From Candidatus Zambryskibacteria bacterium CG10_big_fil_rev_8_21_14_0_10_42_12 (lineage in GTDB: Bacteria; Patescibacteriota; Minisyncoccia; Phycocordibacterales; 1-14-0-10-42-12): a DNA stretch of 56,492 nucleotides. Below, piece after piece: positions 1-7,374 of the stretch (position 1 is its first letter; the number at the start of each line of letters is the position of its first letter). A program made the translations under genes and the position numbers. The notes under the pieces are model-generated. The model was not told the origin of the DNA. It ran no database searches and worked only from the letters and a program-made list of their open reading frames with translations. The stretch spans positions 1-56,492 of the forward strand of contig PCXL01000008.1 in NCBI GenBank assembly GCA_002787695.1, read 5' to 3'.

Positions 1-159
1 AAGTTTCAAGAGATGATTTTTCCAGAAGGCGTTTTATACGACTATTCGACATTTGGAACCACAAAAACAGCCCATATTTACAGGCTAAAACAGCTAATTG
101 ATACTCCAAATTCTACTATGGTGCCCCCGCGAGGAATCGAACCTCGAATAACGGCTTAG
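1..159 (+). CDS. C-terminal end of a probable site-specific recombinase (partial)
   Basis: Frame 1 is open from the window edge to a TAG at 157-159, giving about 52 C-terminal residues. The tail has the look of the C-terminal end of large serine recombinases from Parcubacteria (my recognition, not a search): a FPEGVLYDY-like stretch, then IYRLKQL, then PPRGIEP. The last 13 or so codons are read antisense through the tRNA-Arg gene, so the stop codon is supplied by the tRNA sequence. That arrangement is typical of integrases that use the 3' end of a tRNA gene as attachment site. The N-terminal catalytic part lies outside the window, so the family call is tentative. It could also be an unrelated protein whose frame happens to run into the tRNA. 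Confidence 0.5.
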   Translation, partial: KFQEMIFPEGVLYDYSTFGTTKTAHIYRLKQLIDTPNSTMVPPRGIEPRITA

Positions 160-193
160 AAGTCCGCAGTTATATCCATTTAACTACAGGGGC
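119..193 (-). tRNA. tRNA-Arg (anticodon TCT)
   Basis: On the minus strand this folds as a full cloverleaf. The acceptor stem is GCCCCTG with CGGGGGC, the anticodon loop is CTTCTAA (anticodon TCT), the T arm carries GGTTCGATTCC, and CCA is encoded at 119-121. The 3' end converges on the recombinase reading frame, which overlaps it. A perfect palindrome lies upstream at 207-230. Confidence 0.93.
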
Positions 194-206
194 AAGTGAG
201 GATCAT

Positions 207-230
207 AATACAAAAGCTTGCTTTTGTATT
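207..230. repeat. 24-bp perfect palindrome upstream of tRNA-Arg
   Basis: AATACAAAAGC followed by its exact reverse complement, in the promoter-proximal region of tRNA-Arg. No T tract follows on either side, so it is a poor terminator; its role is unknown. The remaining bases between here and tRNA-Val (231-351) show no gene. Confidence 0.5.
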
Positions 231-351
231 ATATCCGATCGCCGCCCATGCATGATATTTCATACAGGGGCTTTATAACGACTCATTTATACCATAAATA
301 GTTGCTAAACGTAGATTTTTTTCGTATGCTGTCCTTGTTTTAGGGAACTTT

Positions 352-424
352 GGGCGATTAGCTCAGTTGGTAGAGCAACCCGTTTACACCGGGAAGGTCG
401 CAAGTTCGAGTCTTGCATCGCCCA
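352..424 (+). tRNA. tRNA-Val (anticodon TAC)
   Basis: Acceptor GGGCGAT pairs with ATCGCCC. The D arm is GCTCAGTTGGTAGAGC, the anticodon loop TTTACAC gives TAC, and the T arm carries GTTCGAGTC. The CCA end is not encoded. An intrinsic terminator follows directly. Confidence 0.93.
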
Positions 425-428
425 CACG

Positions 429-463
429 AATAAAAACATCAGACATGACTGGTGTTTTTATTT
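429..463 (+). terminator. Intrinsic terminator after tRNA-Val
   Basis: AATAAAAACATCA (429-441) pairs with TGGTGTTTTTATT (450-462). The hairpin lies upstream of the ATG at 473 and covers a GTG at 452 that would otherwise be a possible start for the next gene. Confidence 0.65.
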
Positions 464-472
464 CAAAAATTT

Positions 473-1840
473 ATGGACACAATCAAAAAAGAAGTCGGAC
501 TCAAAATACCTGCATGGCTTATTGCAATAGTCGGTATACTTGCGGCCGCAGGCCTCTTTTTTGTTGTGTTATCTCTCGCTGCTTTACGAGCGGATGAATA
601 TACGTTGCCAAAGGGACTGTTTGCACAAACAGAGGATAATTTTGATTTTGGTCCACAACCTGTTCTCTCTGATCCAAACTATTTCAAGACGGTGCGAGAC
701 AAAATGCTCGAAGAGAAACTGAGTTTTATTGAAGCAGATCTTTCAGCTATGAAGGTGACATTGTATAAAAATGGAGAAAAAGAGATAGAAGTACCAATTG
801 CCACAAAAGGTAGGGAAGGTTCGTGGTGGGAAACGCCAGCAGGCATATATAAAATCGAATATAAAGCAGAAAACCATTTTTCATCATTCGGTCATGTGTA
901 TCAGCCATATAGCCTGGCTTTTCAAGGAAACTTCTTTATTCATGGATGGCCATACTATCCGGATGGCACCGATGTTCCGCGTTCGTATTCTGGCGGATGT
1001 ATTCGTCTAGAGACTGAAGATGCGGAAAAAATTTTTGCACTAGCGGAAAAAGACATGCCGGTGCTTGTATTTGAAGACGATTTTAAAGGAGATGAATTTT
1101 CATATGATGCACGTATTCCAGGTGTGACCGCGGATTCATATTTAGCGGTTGATTTGAGTAACAATTTTGCGTTTCTTTCCGAGGAAGCAGACAAAAAATT
1201 TTCTGTAGCTTCAATTACTAAACTCATGTCTGCGGTTGTAGCGACAGAATATATTAATATAGAAAAAGAGGTTGTGGCAGGTACCGACCTTGCATCAACA
1301 TCAATTCCTCGTATTAAACCTGGCGAAGTCCACACCGTCTATTCATTGCTCTACCCACTGTTGCTCGAATCTTCAAATGAGGCCGCAGAAGTTATTGCGG
1401 ATTCAATCGGGGAGAGCTGGTTTGTTGATCGTATGAATACCAAAGCAGATGCTATCGGACTTACCGACACGCATTTTGCAGATGCCTCAGGTGAAAAGTC
1501 TGCCAATGTTTCTACTGCAGAAGACCTCTATCGTCTTGCAAAGTACCTCTATCACAATCGGAAATTTATCCTTTCTCTCTCGGTAGATAAACTGGGATTC
1601 AATGTGTATGGCGATTCATCATTTACTGGTCTTCAAAATCTCAATGATATTCCTGGACTCAGCGGATATATGATTGGTGCAAAAGTGGGGCAGAGTACTT
1701 CGGCAGGACAGACTATGTTGGCAGTCATGGAATTGCCACTTCAAGGAGAAATCCGTCCTGTTGCTATCGTGGTGTTGGGGTCAGAGGATAATAAACGAGA
1801 TGTGAGATTGATTGCTGAGTATCTCCTCAGTCGATATTAA
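473..1840 (+). CDS. L,D-transpeptidase / D,D-carboxypeptidase fusion protein
   Basis: A 455-residue envelope enzyme acting on peptidoglycan peptides. After a short cytoplasmic start comes one membrane segment (about residues 14-34). A YkuD-type L,D-transpeptidase domain follows, with an HGW motif near residue 157 and the catalytic SGGCIR near 172-177. Then comes a penicillin-binding D-Ala-D-Ala carboxypeptidase domain: SITK near residue 246, SSN near 300 and KVG (usual KTG) near 404. The two families are normally separate proteins. I chose ATG 473 over GTG 452 because the latter lies in the terminator stem of tRNA-Val. No Shine-Dalgarno is visible. The RluA-like gene follows 2 nt after the stop, so the two are probably co-transcribed. 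All catalytic motifs look intact. Confidence 0.88.
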   Translation: MDTIKKEVGLKIPAWLIAIVGILAAAGLFFVVLSLAALRADEYTLPKGLFAQTEDNFDFGPQPVLSDPNYFKTVRDKMLEEKLSFIEADLSAMKVTLYKNGEKEIEVPIATKGREGSWWETPAGIYKIEYKAENHFSSFGHVYQPYSLAFQGNFFIHGWPYYPDGTDVPRSYSGGCIRLETEDAEKIFALAEKDMPVLVFEDDFKGDEFSYDARIPGVTADSYLAVDLSNNFAFLSEEADKKFSVASITKLMSAVVATEYINIEKEVVAGTDLASTSIPRIKPGEVHTVYSLLYPLLLESSNEAAEVIADSIGESWFVDRMNTKADAIGLTDTHFADASGEKSANVSTAEDLYRLAKYLYHNRKFILSLSVDKLGFNVYGDSSFTGLQNLNDIPGLSGYMIGAKVGQSTSAGQTMLAVMELPLQGEIRPVAIVVLGSEDNKRDVRLIAEYLLSRY

Positions 1841-1842
1841 AC

Positions 1843-2571
1843 ATGAATATTTCTGTATTGTATGAAGATGATGACGTGTTGGTTCTTGATAAACCAGCGG
1901 GTCTATTGGTGCACGGTGATGGGAGAAGTGTGGAAGAAACACTCGTTGATTGGATTCACGAACAGTATCCCGACATTCAGGATGTTGGGGAAGATGCGCG
2001 TGTGGCAACAGGAGAGATCGTAAAGCGCCCTGGTATTGTGCATCGTATTGATCGTGACACCTCGGGCGTTATTATTGTATGCAAAACCGCTGAGAGTTTT
2101 GCGCACATGAAGCGACAGTTTCAAACGCGACAGGTAGAGAAACACTACAAAGCTTTTGTCTACGACAATATAAAAGAAGATGAAGGAGTTATCGATAAGC
2201 CAATCGGTAGAAGTCCAAAAGATTTTAGACAATGGTCCTCAGAAAATAATGCGCGCGGGGAATTGCGTGAAGCAGAAACGCGCTGGAAGAAGATTATTTC
2301 CACAAAAACCTGTGCTTTCTTAGAAGTCATACCTAAAACAGGCAGAACGCACCAGATTCGGGTACATTTAAAATATATAGAACATCCGATAGTTGCAGAC
2401 CCGCTCTATGCGCCACAGAGGGCCAAGCTTCTGGGGTTTGAAAGGTTGGCTCTGCATGCCCATCAGATCTCATTTGAGACGGTTTCAGGTAAAAAGGTTT
2501 CTGTTGAGGCTCCGTATCCGAGAGACTTTGAGAAAGCTATTGAAACAATTGCCAAAGAAGAAACCCTGTGA
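1843..2571 (+). CDS. RluA-family RNA pseudouridine synthase
   Basis: A 242-residue protein that isomerises uridine to pseudouridine in rRNA or tRNA. The catalytic motif RIDRDTSG is visible near residue 68, preceded by KPAGLLVHG and followed later by [11 protein letters not shown], all typical of the RluA/RluC/RluD group. There is no N-terminal S4 domain, so it is a short form and the exact target uridine cannot be told. It starts 2 nt after the upstream transpeptidase stop, and its end lies 16 nt before rplS, which suggests one operon. Confidence 0.9.
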   Translation: MNISVLYEDDDVLVLDKPAGLLVHGDGRSVEETLVDWIHEQYPDIQDVGEDARVATGEIVKRPGIVHRIDRDTSGVIIVCKTAESFAHMKRQFQTRQVEKHYKAFVYDNIKEDEGVIDKPIGRSPKDFRQWSSENNARGELREAETRWKKIISTKTCAFLEVIPKTGRTHQIRVHLKYIEHPIVADPLYAPQRAKLLGFERLALHAHQISFETVSGKKVSVEAPYPRDFEKAIETIAKEETL

Positions 2572-2587
2572 TACTCTATGTCGCGTT

Positions 2588-3073
2588 ATGGCAGAAGTCT
2601 TCTCTCCAGTAAACATAAAAGAACGACAGGCGCTTGATGTCCGAGCGGGGGATACAGTTCGTGTGCACCAGAAGATTCAAGAAAAAGGTAAAACTCGCAT
2701 TCAGATTTTTGAAGGACTCGTCCTTGCGGTAAAGCATGGCAAAGAAGCGGGTGGTACATTTACGGTTCGTCGTGTAGCAAGTGGAGTAGGAGTTGAGAAG
2801 ATTTTCCCAATCTATTCTCCAATGATCGACAAGATCGAGATCGTAAAGCGATCAAAGGTTCGTCGCGCAAAGCTTTACCACATTCGTGACAAGGCCGCTA
2901 AAGATATCCGCCGCCAGATGAGAAATATCCGAGAGGTTCCAGATATGCCAGAGATTGAAGAAGAGGTACTTGCCTCAGAAGCTCCAGAAGTAACAGAAGC
3001 AGAAGTGGTAGAGGAAAAGCCGGACGAAACTCCTTCAGAAGAAACCTCAACAGAAGATAAAAAAGAAGAATAA
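2588..3073 (+). CDS. rplS: 50S ribosomal protein L19
   Basis: The 161-residue bL19 protein sits at the 30S-50S interface. Family features include [12 protein letters not shown], the [10 protein letters not shown] strand, the [14 protein letters not shown] block and the basic [12 protein letters not shown] segment. The open frame extends further upstream, but ATG 2588 gives the normal N-terminus (MAEVF...). The last 45 or so residues form a Glu-rich acidic tail, longer than in most bacteria, a habit shared by rpsF in this window. A strong intrinsic terminator follows immediately. Confidence 0.96.
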   Translation: MAEVFSPVNIKERQALDVRAGDTVRVHQKIQEKGKTRIQIFEGLVLAVKHGKEAGGTFTVRRVASGVGVEKIFPIYSPMIDKIEIVKRSKVRRAKLYHIRDKAAKDIRRQMRNIREVPDMPEIEEEVLASEAPEVTEAEVVEEKPDETPSEETSTEDKKEE

Positions 3074-3074
3074 A

Positions 3075-3098
3075 ACAAACGCCCCTGGGCGTTTGTTT
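3075..3098 (+). terminator. Intrinsic terminator of rplS
   Basis: ACAAACGCC, loop CCTG, GGCGTTTGT, then a short T-rich run, starting 2 nt after the rplS stop. Confidence 0.85.
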
Positions 3099-3140
3099 CG
3101 TATTGAAAGTTCAGAAAACTTTGAGTATAGTGATGTTGAT

Positions 3141-3226
3141 GCGCAGGTGGCGGAATTTGGTAGACGCGCTGCCTTGAGGTGGCAGTGCCCGTTTAGGGCG
3201 TGGAGGTTCAAGTCCTCTCTTGCGCA
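3141..3226 (+). tRNA. tRNA-Leu (anticodon GAG)
   Basis: A class II tRNA of 86 nt. Acceptor GCGCAGG pairs with CTTGCGC, the anticodon stem CTGCC/GGCAG holds loop TTGAGGT (anticodon GAG), and a long variable arm (GTGCCCGTTTAGGGCGT) precedes the T arm. CCA is not encoded. The terminator hairpin starts 1 nt downstream. Confidence 0.93.
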
Positions 3227-3227
3227 C

Positions 3228-3268
3228 AATAACAAAAACGCACTCCTTAGGAGTGCGTTTTTGTTATT
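3228..3268. terminator. Bidirectional intrinsic terminator
   Basis: AATAACAAAAACGCACTC pairs with GAGTGCGTTTTTGTTATT around a 5-nt loop. It serves tRNA-Leu on the plus strand and the convergent small membrane protein gene on the minus strand, whose stop codon lies inside it. Confidence 0.85.
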
Positions 3269-3617
3269 TCTTTAGCATATACCACAGGGCGAGTGGTGCA
3301 CCCCAGTTTGTCCATCGCTCAAAGAAATCCCAAATAGGATCTCCGCCAAATGGCCATCTTATGAGTGCGGTCCAAAGCCCCCAAAACGCCATCCAGAGTA
3401 CGAGTGGTCGCATTGGTTTTATAAGCACCAGGAGTGCAAGTGCAACATCCATAATGCCCACAACCAACAGCATGGTGACTATGGTATCTGGATTGGTGAT
3501 ACCAAAAGTTTCAAAATATTTAAACCACCCCTCTTTTCCTTGGAGCGCGAATACACCGTGTCCGAGGAATTCTCCGGCAACTGCGATTCGAAGAATCCAC
3601 ATTATTTTATCGTTCAT
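3264..3617 (-). CDS. Small DoxX-like membrane protein
   Basis: A 117-residue protein with about four hydrophobic segments and the pattern of the DoxX/SURF4-like family: ILRIAVAGEFLGHG at the start, then a GITNPDTIVTMLLVVGIMD helix and a conserved Trp-rich end (WMAFWGLWTALIRW). Function is unknown for this group; some members link to thiosulfate or redox metabolism. It stands alone, convergent with tRNA-Leu, and shares the bidirectional terminator. It could be placed in a related four-helix family. Confidence 0.7.
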   Translation of the reverse strand: MNDKIMWILRIAVAGEFLGHGVFALQGKEGWFKYFETFGITNPDTIVTMLLVVGIMDVALALLVLIKPMRPLVLWMAFWGLWTALIRWPFGGDPIWDFFERWTNWGAPLALWYMLKK

Positions 3618-3746
3618 ATGATTAGCTTAGTTTCTAATATACATTACTATGCATATATCATAGCTCCGTTTATAAAAAAATTTTGTATACCTGTGTATTT
3701 GTGTCAGTGATTCGCTTGCGGTATAAATAACACTCGGAGGTTTGCC

Positions 3747-3905
3747 GTGTTTGAGATCTTTAGTCCGCTGTACGCGGTTGCTGGTGACATGTACGATACG
3801 CTCTCGAACCCACGAGAATGGTTCTGGGGCATCGTTGAACTGTTGCGCGAAACGGTTGTTGCAACCAGTAGCGCCGTGCGGCAATTCGGTGGTCGGTTAC
3901 TTTGA
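3747..3905 (+). CDS. Small hypothetical protein, 52 aa
   Basis: A GTG-started frame with a strong Shine-Dalgarno CGGAGG 6 nt before the start, ending in an intrinsic terminator 21 nt downstream. The peptide begins MFEIFSPLYAVAGDMY and has a hydrophobic stretch around NPREWFWGIVELL; no known family is recognised. The SD-plus-terminator architecture is what supports it as a real gene. It belongs to the GC-richer, SD-led class of small single genes seen across 3.7-16 kb. Confidence 0.6.
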   Translation: MFEIFSPLYAVAGDMYDTLSNPREWFWGIVELLRETVVATSSAVRQFGGRLL

Positions 3906-3925
3906 CCACGCTTCGCAAATCAGGG

Positions 3926-3963
3926 CGCCAGTCTCGTTTGAGTCACTGGCGTCTTTCTCTTTA
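3926..3963 (+). terminator. Intrinsic terminator of the 52-aa gene
   Basis: CGCCAGT (3926-3932) pairs with ACTGGCG (3945-3951), followed by TCTTTCTCTTTATT. Confidence 0.7.
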
Positions 3964-3994
3964 TTGTCACAAACAGTGTTTTTACAAACTTGTC

Positions 3995-4023
3995 TTGTAA
4001 CCTTAATTCATTATTGAGATAAT
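3995..4023 (+). promoter_or_regulatory. Promoter of the HNH gene
   Basis: TTGTAA, 17-nt spacer, GATAAT. The second ATG of the gene (4031) lies 7 nt after the -10 box, as expected for a leaderless mRNA; the first ATG (4025) would be upstream of the likely transcription start. Confidence 0.55.
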
Positions 4024-4030
4024 AATGAAT

Positions 4031-4525
4031 ATGGCTATATCAAATTGTAAAAATTGTTCAAAAAATTTTTATGTTAAGCCTGCTCATCTTAAATCTGGCA
4101 AAGGTCTCTATTGTTCTCTTTCCTGTAAATACAAAGGAACTCGTACAGGTAAGCTGGTATCCTGCTCACAGTGTGGCGTATTGGTCTACAAAAAGAAAAC
4201 AGAATTAAATCGCTCTAAAAGCAAAAAGTATTTTTGTTCAAAATCGTGTCAGTTTAAGTGGAGGAATAGAAACTTTATTGGCGAAAAACATACTAATTGG
4301 AAACATGGAAAATTTACATATAGGGGAATTTTAGAGAGGAGTAATGTGCCAAAAGTGTGTCGCTTATGTAAAACCACGGACAAGCGTGTTTTGGCGGTTC
4401 ATCATATTGATCATAACCATGAAAATAATGTATTTGAAAATTTAGCGTGGCTTTGTCATAATTGCCACCACCTTGTCCATCACTATAAGCAGGAGAGGGC
4501 TAGGTTTATGGCGGTTGTGGTGTAA
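4031..4525 (+). CDS. HNH endonuclease-like protein with zinc fingers
   Basis: A 164-residue protein. The N-terminal half has two Cys4-type zinc fingers (CKNC...CSLSC and CSQC...CSKSC). The C-terminal third carries an HNH nuclease core: CRLC, VHHIDHNHENN, then LAWLCHNCHH. HNH proteins of this form are usually DNA-nicking or cutting enzymes of mobile or homing type. The start is set at ATG 4031 because the promoter leaves no room for ATG 4025 in a leaderless transcript. The last five codons and the stop lie inside tRNA-His, so the tRNA supplies the end of the protein. That overlap suggests the gene arrived next to the tRNA. Confidence 0.8.
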   Translation: MAISNCKNCSKNFYVKPAHLKSGKGLYCSLSCKYKGTRTGKLVSCSQCGVLVYKKKTELNRSKSKKYFCSKSCQFKWRNRNFIGEKHTNWKHGKFTYRGILERSNVPKVCRLCKTTDKRVLAVHHIDHNHENNVFENLAWLCHNCHHLVHHYKQERARFMAVVV

Positions 4526-4581
4526 TGGTAACACTACAGTTTGTGGCACTGTCGATCCGGGTTCAATTCCCGGCAATCGCC
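4510..4581 (+). tRNA. tRNA-His (anticodon GTG)
   Basis: Acceptor GCGGTTG pairs with CAATCGC, with an extra G at 4510 facing C at 4581 (the G-1:C73 pair that marks tRNA-His). The anticodon loop is TTGTGGC. CCA is not encoded. The first 16 nt overlap the HNH frame. Confidence 0.93.
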
Positions 4582-4657
4582 CAAGTTTAGGAATAAGAGA
4601 CGACAAGGGGCCTAAGTTAGGAATAAATAACGTTGTATGCTTCAATAGAGTTTCTCT

Positions 4658-5083
4658 ATGCAAACTTATTCTGCCACTAGGCGTTTCTGGATGTTCACGT
4701 ACGCAAACACAGTTTTTGTTGTTCATTTTTTACTTGTGCTGATGAATGTTGTGGGCTGGATTTTCCCGGGACCAATTTTTTATGCGTATCTTACAACATG
4801 GTTTCTGGCTGTTGCGGTCGATATTCTTTTCGGTGTCTGTCCTCTTACACAGATGGAATTTAACATAAGGAAAAAGCTTGATCCTGAAGCCAAGTTTGAA
4901 AAGTCGTGCATGGTGCATTACATCCGTAAATGGCGCGGATTAGCTCCACGATCTCCCGAATCTGATGCACCGAAAACATGGAGACAAAAACATTCGATCG
5001 TCTTTATCATGGTGCCGCTCTTGGTCGTAAGTCTTATCTGGCAAACGCTCGTCTATGGGCGAGATATTTTTTATTTTGCGTAA
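4658..5083 (+). CDS. DUF2784-like small membrane protein
   Basis: A 141-residue protein with three hydrophobic segments (about residues 18-36, 40-58 and 112-130). The CPLTQMEFNIRKKLDP stretch after the second helix resembles the CPLT..E motif of DUF2784 proteins, whose function is unknown. No Shine-Dalgarno is seen; a small hairpin (ATAGAG...CTCTAT) sits just before the chosen ATG, and an in-frame ATG at 4691 is an alternative start. It is followed by a -10-like TATGAT and the first of the five start-codon elements. Confidence 0.65.
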   Translation: MQTYSATRRFWMFTYANTVFVVHFLLVLMNVVGWIFPGPIFYAYLTTWFLAVAVDILFGVCPLTQMEFNIRKKLDPEAKFEKSCMVHYIRKWRGLAPRSPESDAPKTWRQKHSIVFIMVPLLVVSLIWQTLVYGRDIFYFA

Positions 5084-5097
5084 ATATACTGTTCGGG

Positions 5098-5103
5098 TAT
5101 GAT
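5098..5103 (+). promoter_or_regulatory. -10 box in front of start-codon element 1
   Basis: TATGAT lies 6 nt before the upstream ATGA of element 1, so a leaderless transcript would begin at or next to that upstream ATG. No convincing -35 is present. Confidence 0.4.
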
Positions 5104-5109
5104 GTCGGG

Positions 5110-5230
5110 ATGAATCCCGTTAGAGGCCGCGGTCACTAACGCGCATATAATAGTTATGAATATGTTTGTAGGTATTAGTACATATAACCAGCTTGTTGCT
5201 ACCCATCGCGACCTGCCTCTAACGGGATGA
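5110..5230 (+). repeat. Start-codon element, copy 1
   Basis: First of five copies. ATGA direct repeats (5110-5113 and 5227-5230) flank a 113-nt body. The outer stem pairs 5114-5127 (ATCCCGTTAGAGGC) with 5215-5228 (GCCTCTAACGGGAT), 14 bp. A 3'-side bulge ACCT (5211-5214) separates it from an inner stem CGCG/CGCG (5128-5131 with 5207-5210). The apical region is AT-rich and holds TATGAATATG. The AT of the nucleotidase start codon is paired in the outer stem. Read from the upstream ATG, a frame of only 9 codons is open. Confidence 0.9.
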
Positions 5231-5814
5231 AAAACCAGAAGCATATCGGACTGGATTTTGATGATGTGATTTTTGATATGTGCGGGTCTATTGTTGAGTA
5301 TCACAATAAAAATTACGGGACAAATTTGACACGCGATGACATGGTTTCTTTTGAATTTTCCGATGTATGGAAATGTAGTATCCCAGAAACGCAACGGCGT
5401 GTGTGGGAATTTTTTGATTCTCCTGAACATCAGGTGAGCGAACCCGTGCCTGATGCAATAGAACATGTAAAAGAATTACTGGATAACTACAAAGTTACTA
5501 TTGTCACCGCGCGTCCAGAAACACACATGGTACCGACAAAAAAATGGCTGGAGAACCATGTGCCGGAACTACTCCCATATATGCATTTTACAAATGGTTT
5601 TGGTGGCGGAGTAAAGAGAGAAAAAGGGGAAGTGTGTAAGGAGCTTGGTATCGATATTTTTGTCGAAGACGCACCAATTCATATAGAAAGTGTTTCAAAA
5701 ACAGTGCCTCAGGTGTATCTCTTTGATATGCCGTGGAACAAAGCGCTTGTTGATCTGCCTAAAAATGTAGAACGGGTGCATTCATGGGCTGATTTGCGTG
5801 AGAAACTCCTGTAA
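5227..5814 (+). CDS. HAD-family 5'(3')-deoxyribonucleotidase-like protein
   Basis: A 195-residue HAD hydrolase. The nucleophile motif DFDDVIFD is near residue 10, motif II is TARPETH near 97, and the C-terminal VEDAP near 147 supplies the metal-binding acidic residue. Length and motif spacing match NT5C-type nucleotidases, which dephosphorylate (deoxy)nucleoside monophosphates. Its start codon is the 3' end of start-codon element 1, so initiation is expected to depend on that structure. No Shine-Dalgarno is present. Confidence 0.8.
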   Translation: MKNQKHIGLDFDDVIFDMCGSIVEYHNKNYGTNLTRDDMVSFEFSDVWKCSIPETQRRVWEFFDSPEHQVSEPVPDAIEHVKELLDNYKVTIVTARPETHMVPTKKWLENHVPELLPYMHFTNGFGGGVKREKGEVCKELGIDIFVEDAPIHIESVSKTVPQVYLFDMPWNKALVDLPKNVERVHSWADLREKLL

Positions 5815-5823
5815 AGTCAGATA

Positions 5824-5852
5824 TTGACTTTAGTATAAAATAATGCTATTAT
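5824..5852 (+). promoter_or_regulatory. Promoter of the secreted protein gene at 5895
   Basis: TTGACT, 17-nt spacer, TATTAT, about 40 nt before the start. A short hairpin (CCCC...GGGG) precedes the Shine-Dalgarno. Confidence 0.6.
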
Positions 5853-5894
5853 ATAATTAGGTACCCCTTACTAAAGGGGGAGGAGAAGCTTGAC

Positions 5895-7049
5895 ATGAGG
5901 ATTCAGTTTTCGGCCATGATTCTGGCCATTTTTTCGTTCGTTTCGGTGTTGCCGGCCGAAGAGCAGCGGGTCATCGAGCCTACCTACATGGTTGGTTCTG
6001 GACTGACGAAGGACGGGCCGACGGCTCGCGATCTCGCGAACACCACTGCAAAGCTTTCGGCGGAGCGGAGGAGCCAGTTTCACTGCGTTCCGGAGTCGCT
6101 GCTGGTTTCCTACGTCGGGGAGGTCACATCCTTTACCGACGCGGACTGTGATGGTGTGGCGGAATACGTTCACACCATCTGGAGTCAGAGAGCGGGTCGA
6201 TCACTCGAGTTCGGATACTTGGTCCAAGACCAAGACCGAACCATTCACTCGTCTACAACGAGAGGGTTGATCTCGATCGATCCAACCTACCAGAAAAACC
6301 AGCGACTCTTTGGGAAAGAGATCGAGGCGGCCATGATTCACACGAGCCAGAGCCTTTTCGATCCGAAGCGGACCGGGGATTTCTTTCTGATCGGCGGCGA
6401 AGGTCCGTTGATCGAGAAGGAGGTACTTGTCGAACAAGACGAGAAGGGCGAGGTTGTGCGAGAAATATTGGTGAATACAGCTGTCAATCCGTACCTGGGG
6501 TTTGGTCCCCAGAATTGTCTCGACTTCGCGTGGCACAAGCCAACGCAGAGCTTGCTCTGTATCGGTGAGTGGCAGGTGTACGACGACGAGGAGCCAGTCT
6601 CCGGACTCTGGGTCATCCCGAGAAAACTCAGTGGCCAGCTCGATTGGGAGCGCCCACGATTTTTCTGGTCCATCAGCGAGAACGTGAAATACGCGGGGCT
6701 CGCGGCGGACGAGACAGGGGTTTACCTGTTCATCGTTGCGACCGACCAGTCGGGTCCACTTGCAACCTCATGGCTGGTACACGTGACTCTGCAACGGAAT
6801 GGTCACGAAGGGCCTTTCGGAGCGGCTTATCACGTGATCAGTCACGATCTGGCGGATCCGACGGTTCGACAACCGATCGCGATCGCCAAGGAGGGATTGC
6901 GGGTAGTGCTGGCGTCGTACTGGGGTAACCAGGTGACGCATGACATATACCATGTATCGAGGGACGGACAGAAGGTCAGACCGTTTGCGCTAGGTTTTGG
7001 CAAACCAGGCGGAATGGTCGTCCAAAAAATCCGTCCCGGCAAAGGCTAA
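5895..7049 (+). CDS. Secreted protein of unknown function
   Basis: 384 residues with a clear signal peptide (MRIQFSAMILAIFSFVSVLPA, cleavage likely near residue 21). No domain is recognised with confidence; an FTDADCDGVAEY stretch looks like a calcium-binding Asp-rich loop of an exported repeat protein. The frame is visibly GC-richer than its neighbours, has a strong GGGAGGAGA Shine-Dalgarno, its own promoter and its own terminator. These features set it apart from the leaderless, AT-rich genes around it and suggest separate ancestry. Confidence 0.75.
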   Translation: MRIQFSAMILAIFSFVSVLPAEEQRVIEPTYMVGSGLTKDGPTARDLANTTAKLSAERRSQFHCVPESLLVSYVGEVTSFTDADCDGVAEYVHTIWSQRAGRSLEFGYLVQDQDRTIHSSTTRGLISIDPTYQKNQRLFGKEIEAAMIHTSQSLFDPKRTGDFFLIGGEGPLIEKEVLVEQDEKGEVVREILVNTAVNPYLGFGPQNCLDFAWHKPTQSLLCIGEWQVYDDEEPVSGLWVIPRKLSGQLDWERPRFFWSISENVKYAGLAADETGVYLFIVATDQSGPLATSWLVHVTLQRNGHEGPFGAAYHVISHDLADPTVRQPIAIAKEGLRVVLASYWGNQVTHDIYHVSRDGQKVRPFALGFGKPGGMVVQKIRPGKG

Positions 7050-7075
7050 CCAACCAAATCCTGCTTTGGCAGGTA

Positions 7076-7101
7076 GGCGCGCTCGCGAGAGCGCGCCTTT
7101 T
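7076..7101 (+). terminator. Intrinsic terminator of the secreted protein gene
   Basis: GGCGCGCTC, loop GCGA, GAGCGCGCC, then TTTTC. A smaller hairpin CCTGC/GCAGG lies directly before it. Confidence 0.85.
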
Positions 7102-7104
7102 CAT

Positions 7105-7374
7105 GTTTAAAAAAAGAATATTCTGTGAACAATTTTGATACCTGTGGACAACTTTATAGGACATTTCATTAAAAGAATGTGGAGATTCAAACCTTTCCTA
7201 TAGGACACCTTTGACAGTGGGGATTATTTGAATCGCAAGAGCCATTCTTCATGAATTTGTTCATAATCGAGAGGTATAATTAGTCTCAGCGAACGGCAAG
7301 ACTCTCGTGGGAAGTCTTGGCTATAGTTTTAGTGGTTCATCTCACTTTATACAAATTATCAACTAATTATTAGT
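7105..7374 (+). promoter_or_regulatory. Leader region of the surface protein at 7375
   Basis: A gene-free stretch. It holds two direct repeats TATAGGACA (7155-7163 and 7198-7206), a TATAAT at 7276-7281, and a stem-loop CAAGACT/AGTCTTG in the untranslated leader. The -35 is not clear. The GGACA repeats resemble motifs around the regulator gene at 45269. Confidence 0.4.

Noticed and set aside
452-472. GTG 452 as start of the transpeptidase fusion
   Set aside because: It lies within the 3' arm of the tRNA-Val terminator and has no Shine-Dalgarno; ATG 473 is better placed.
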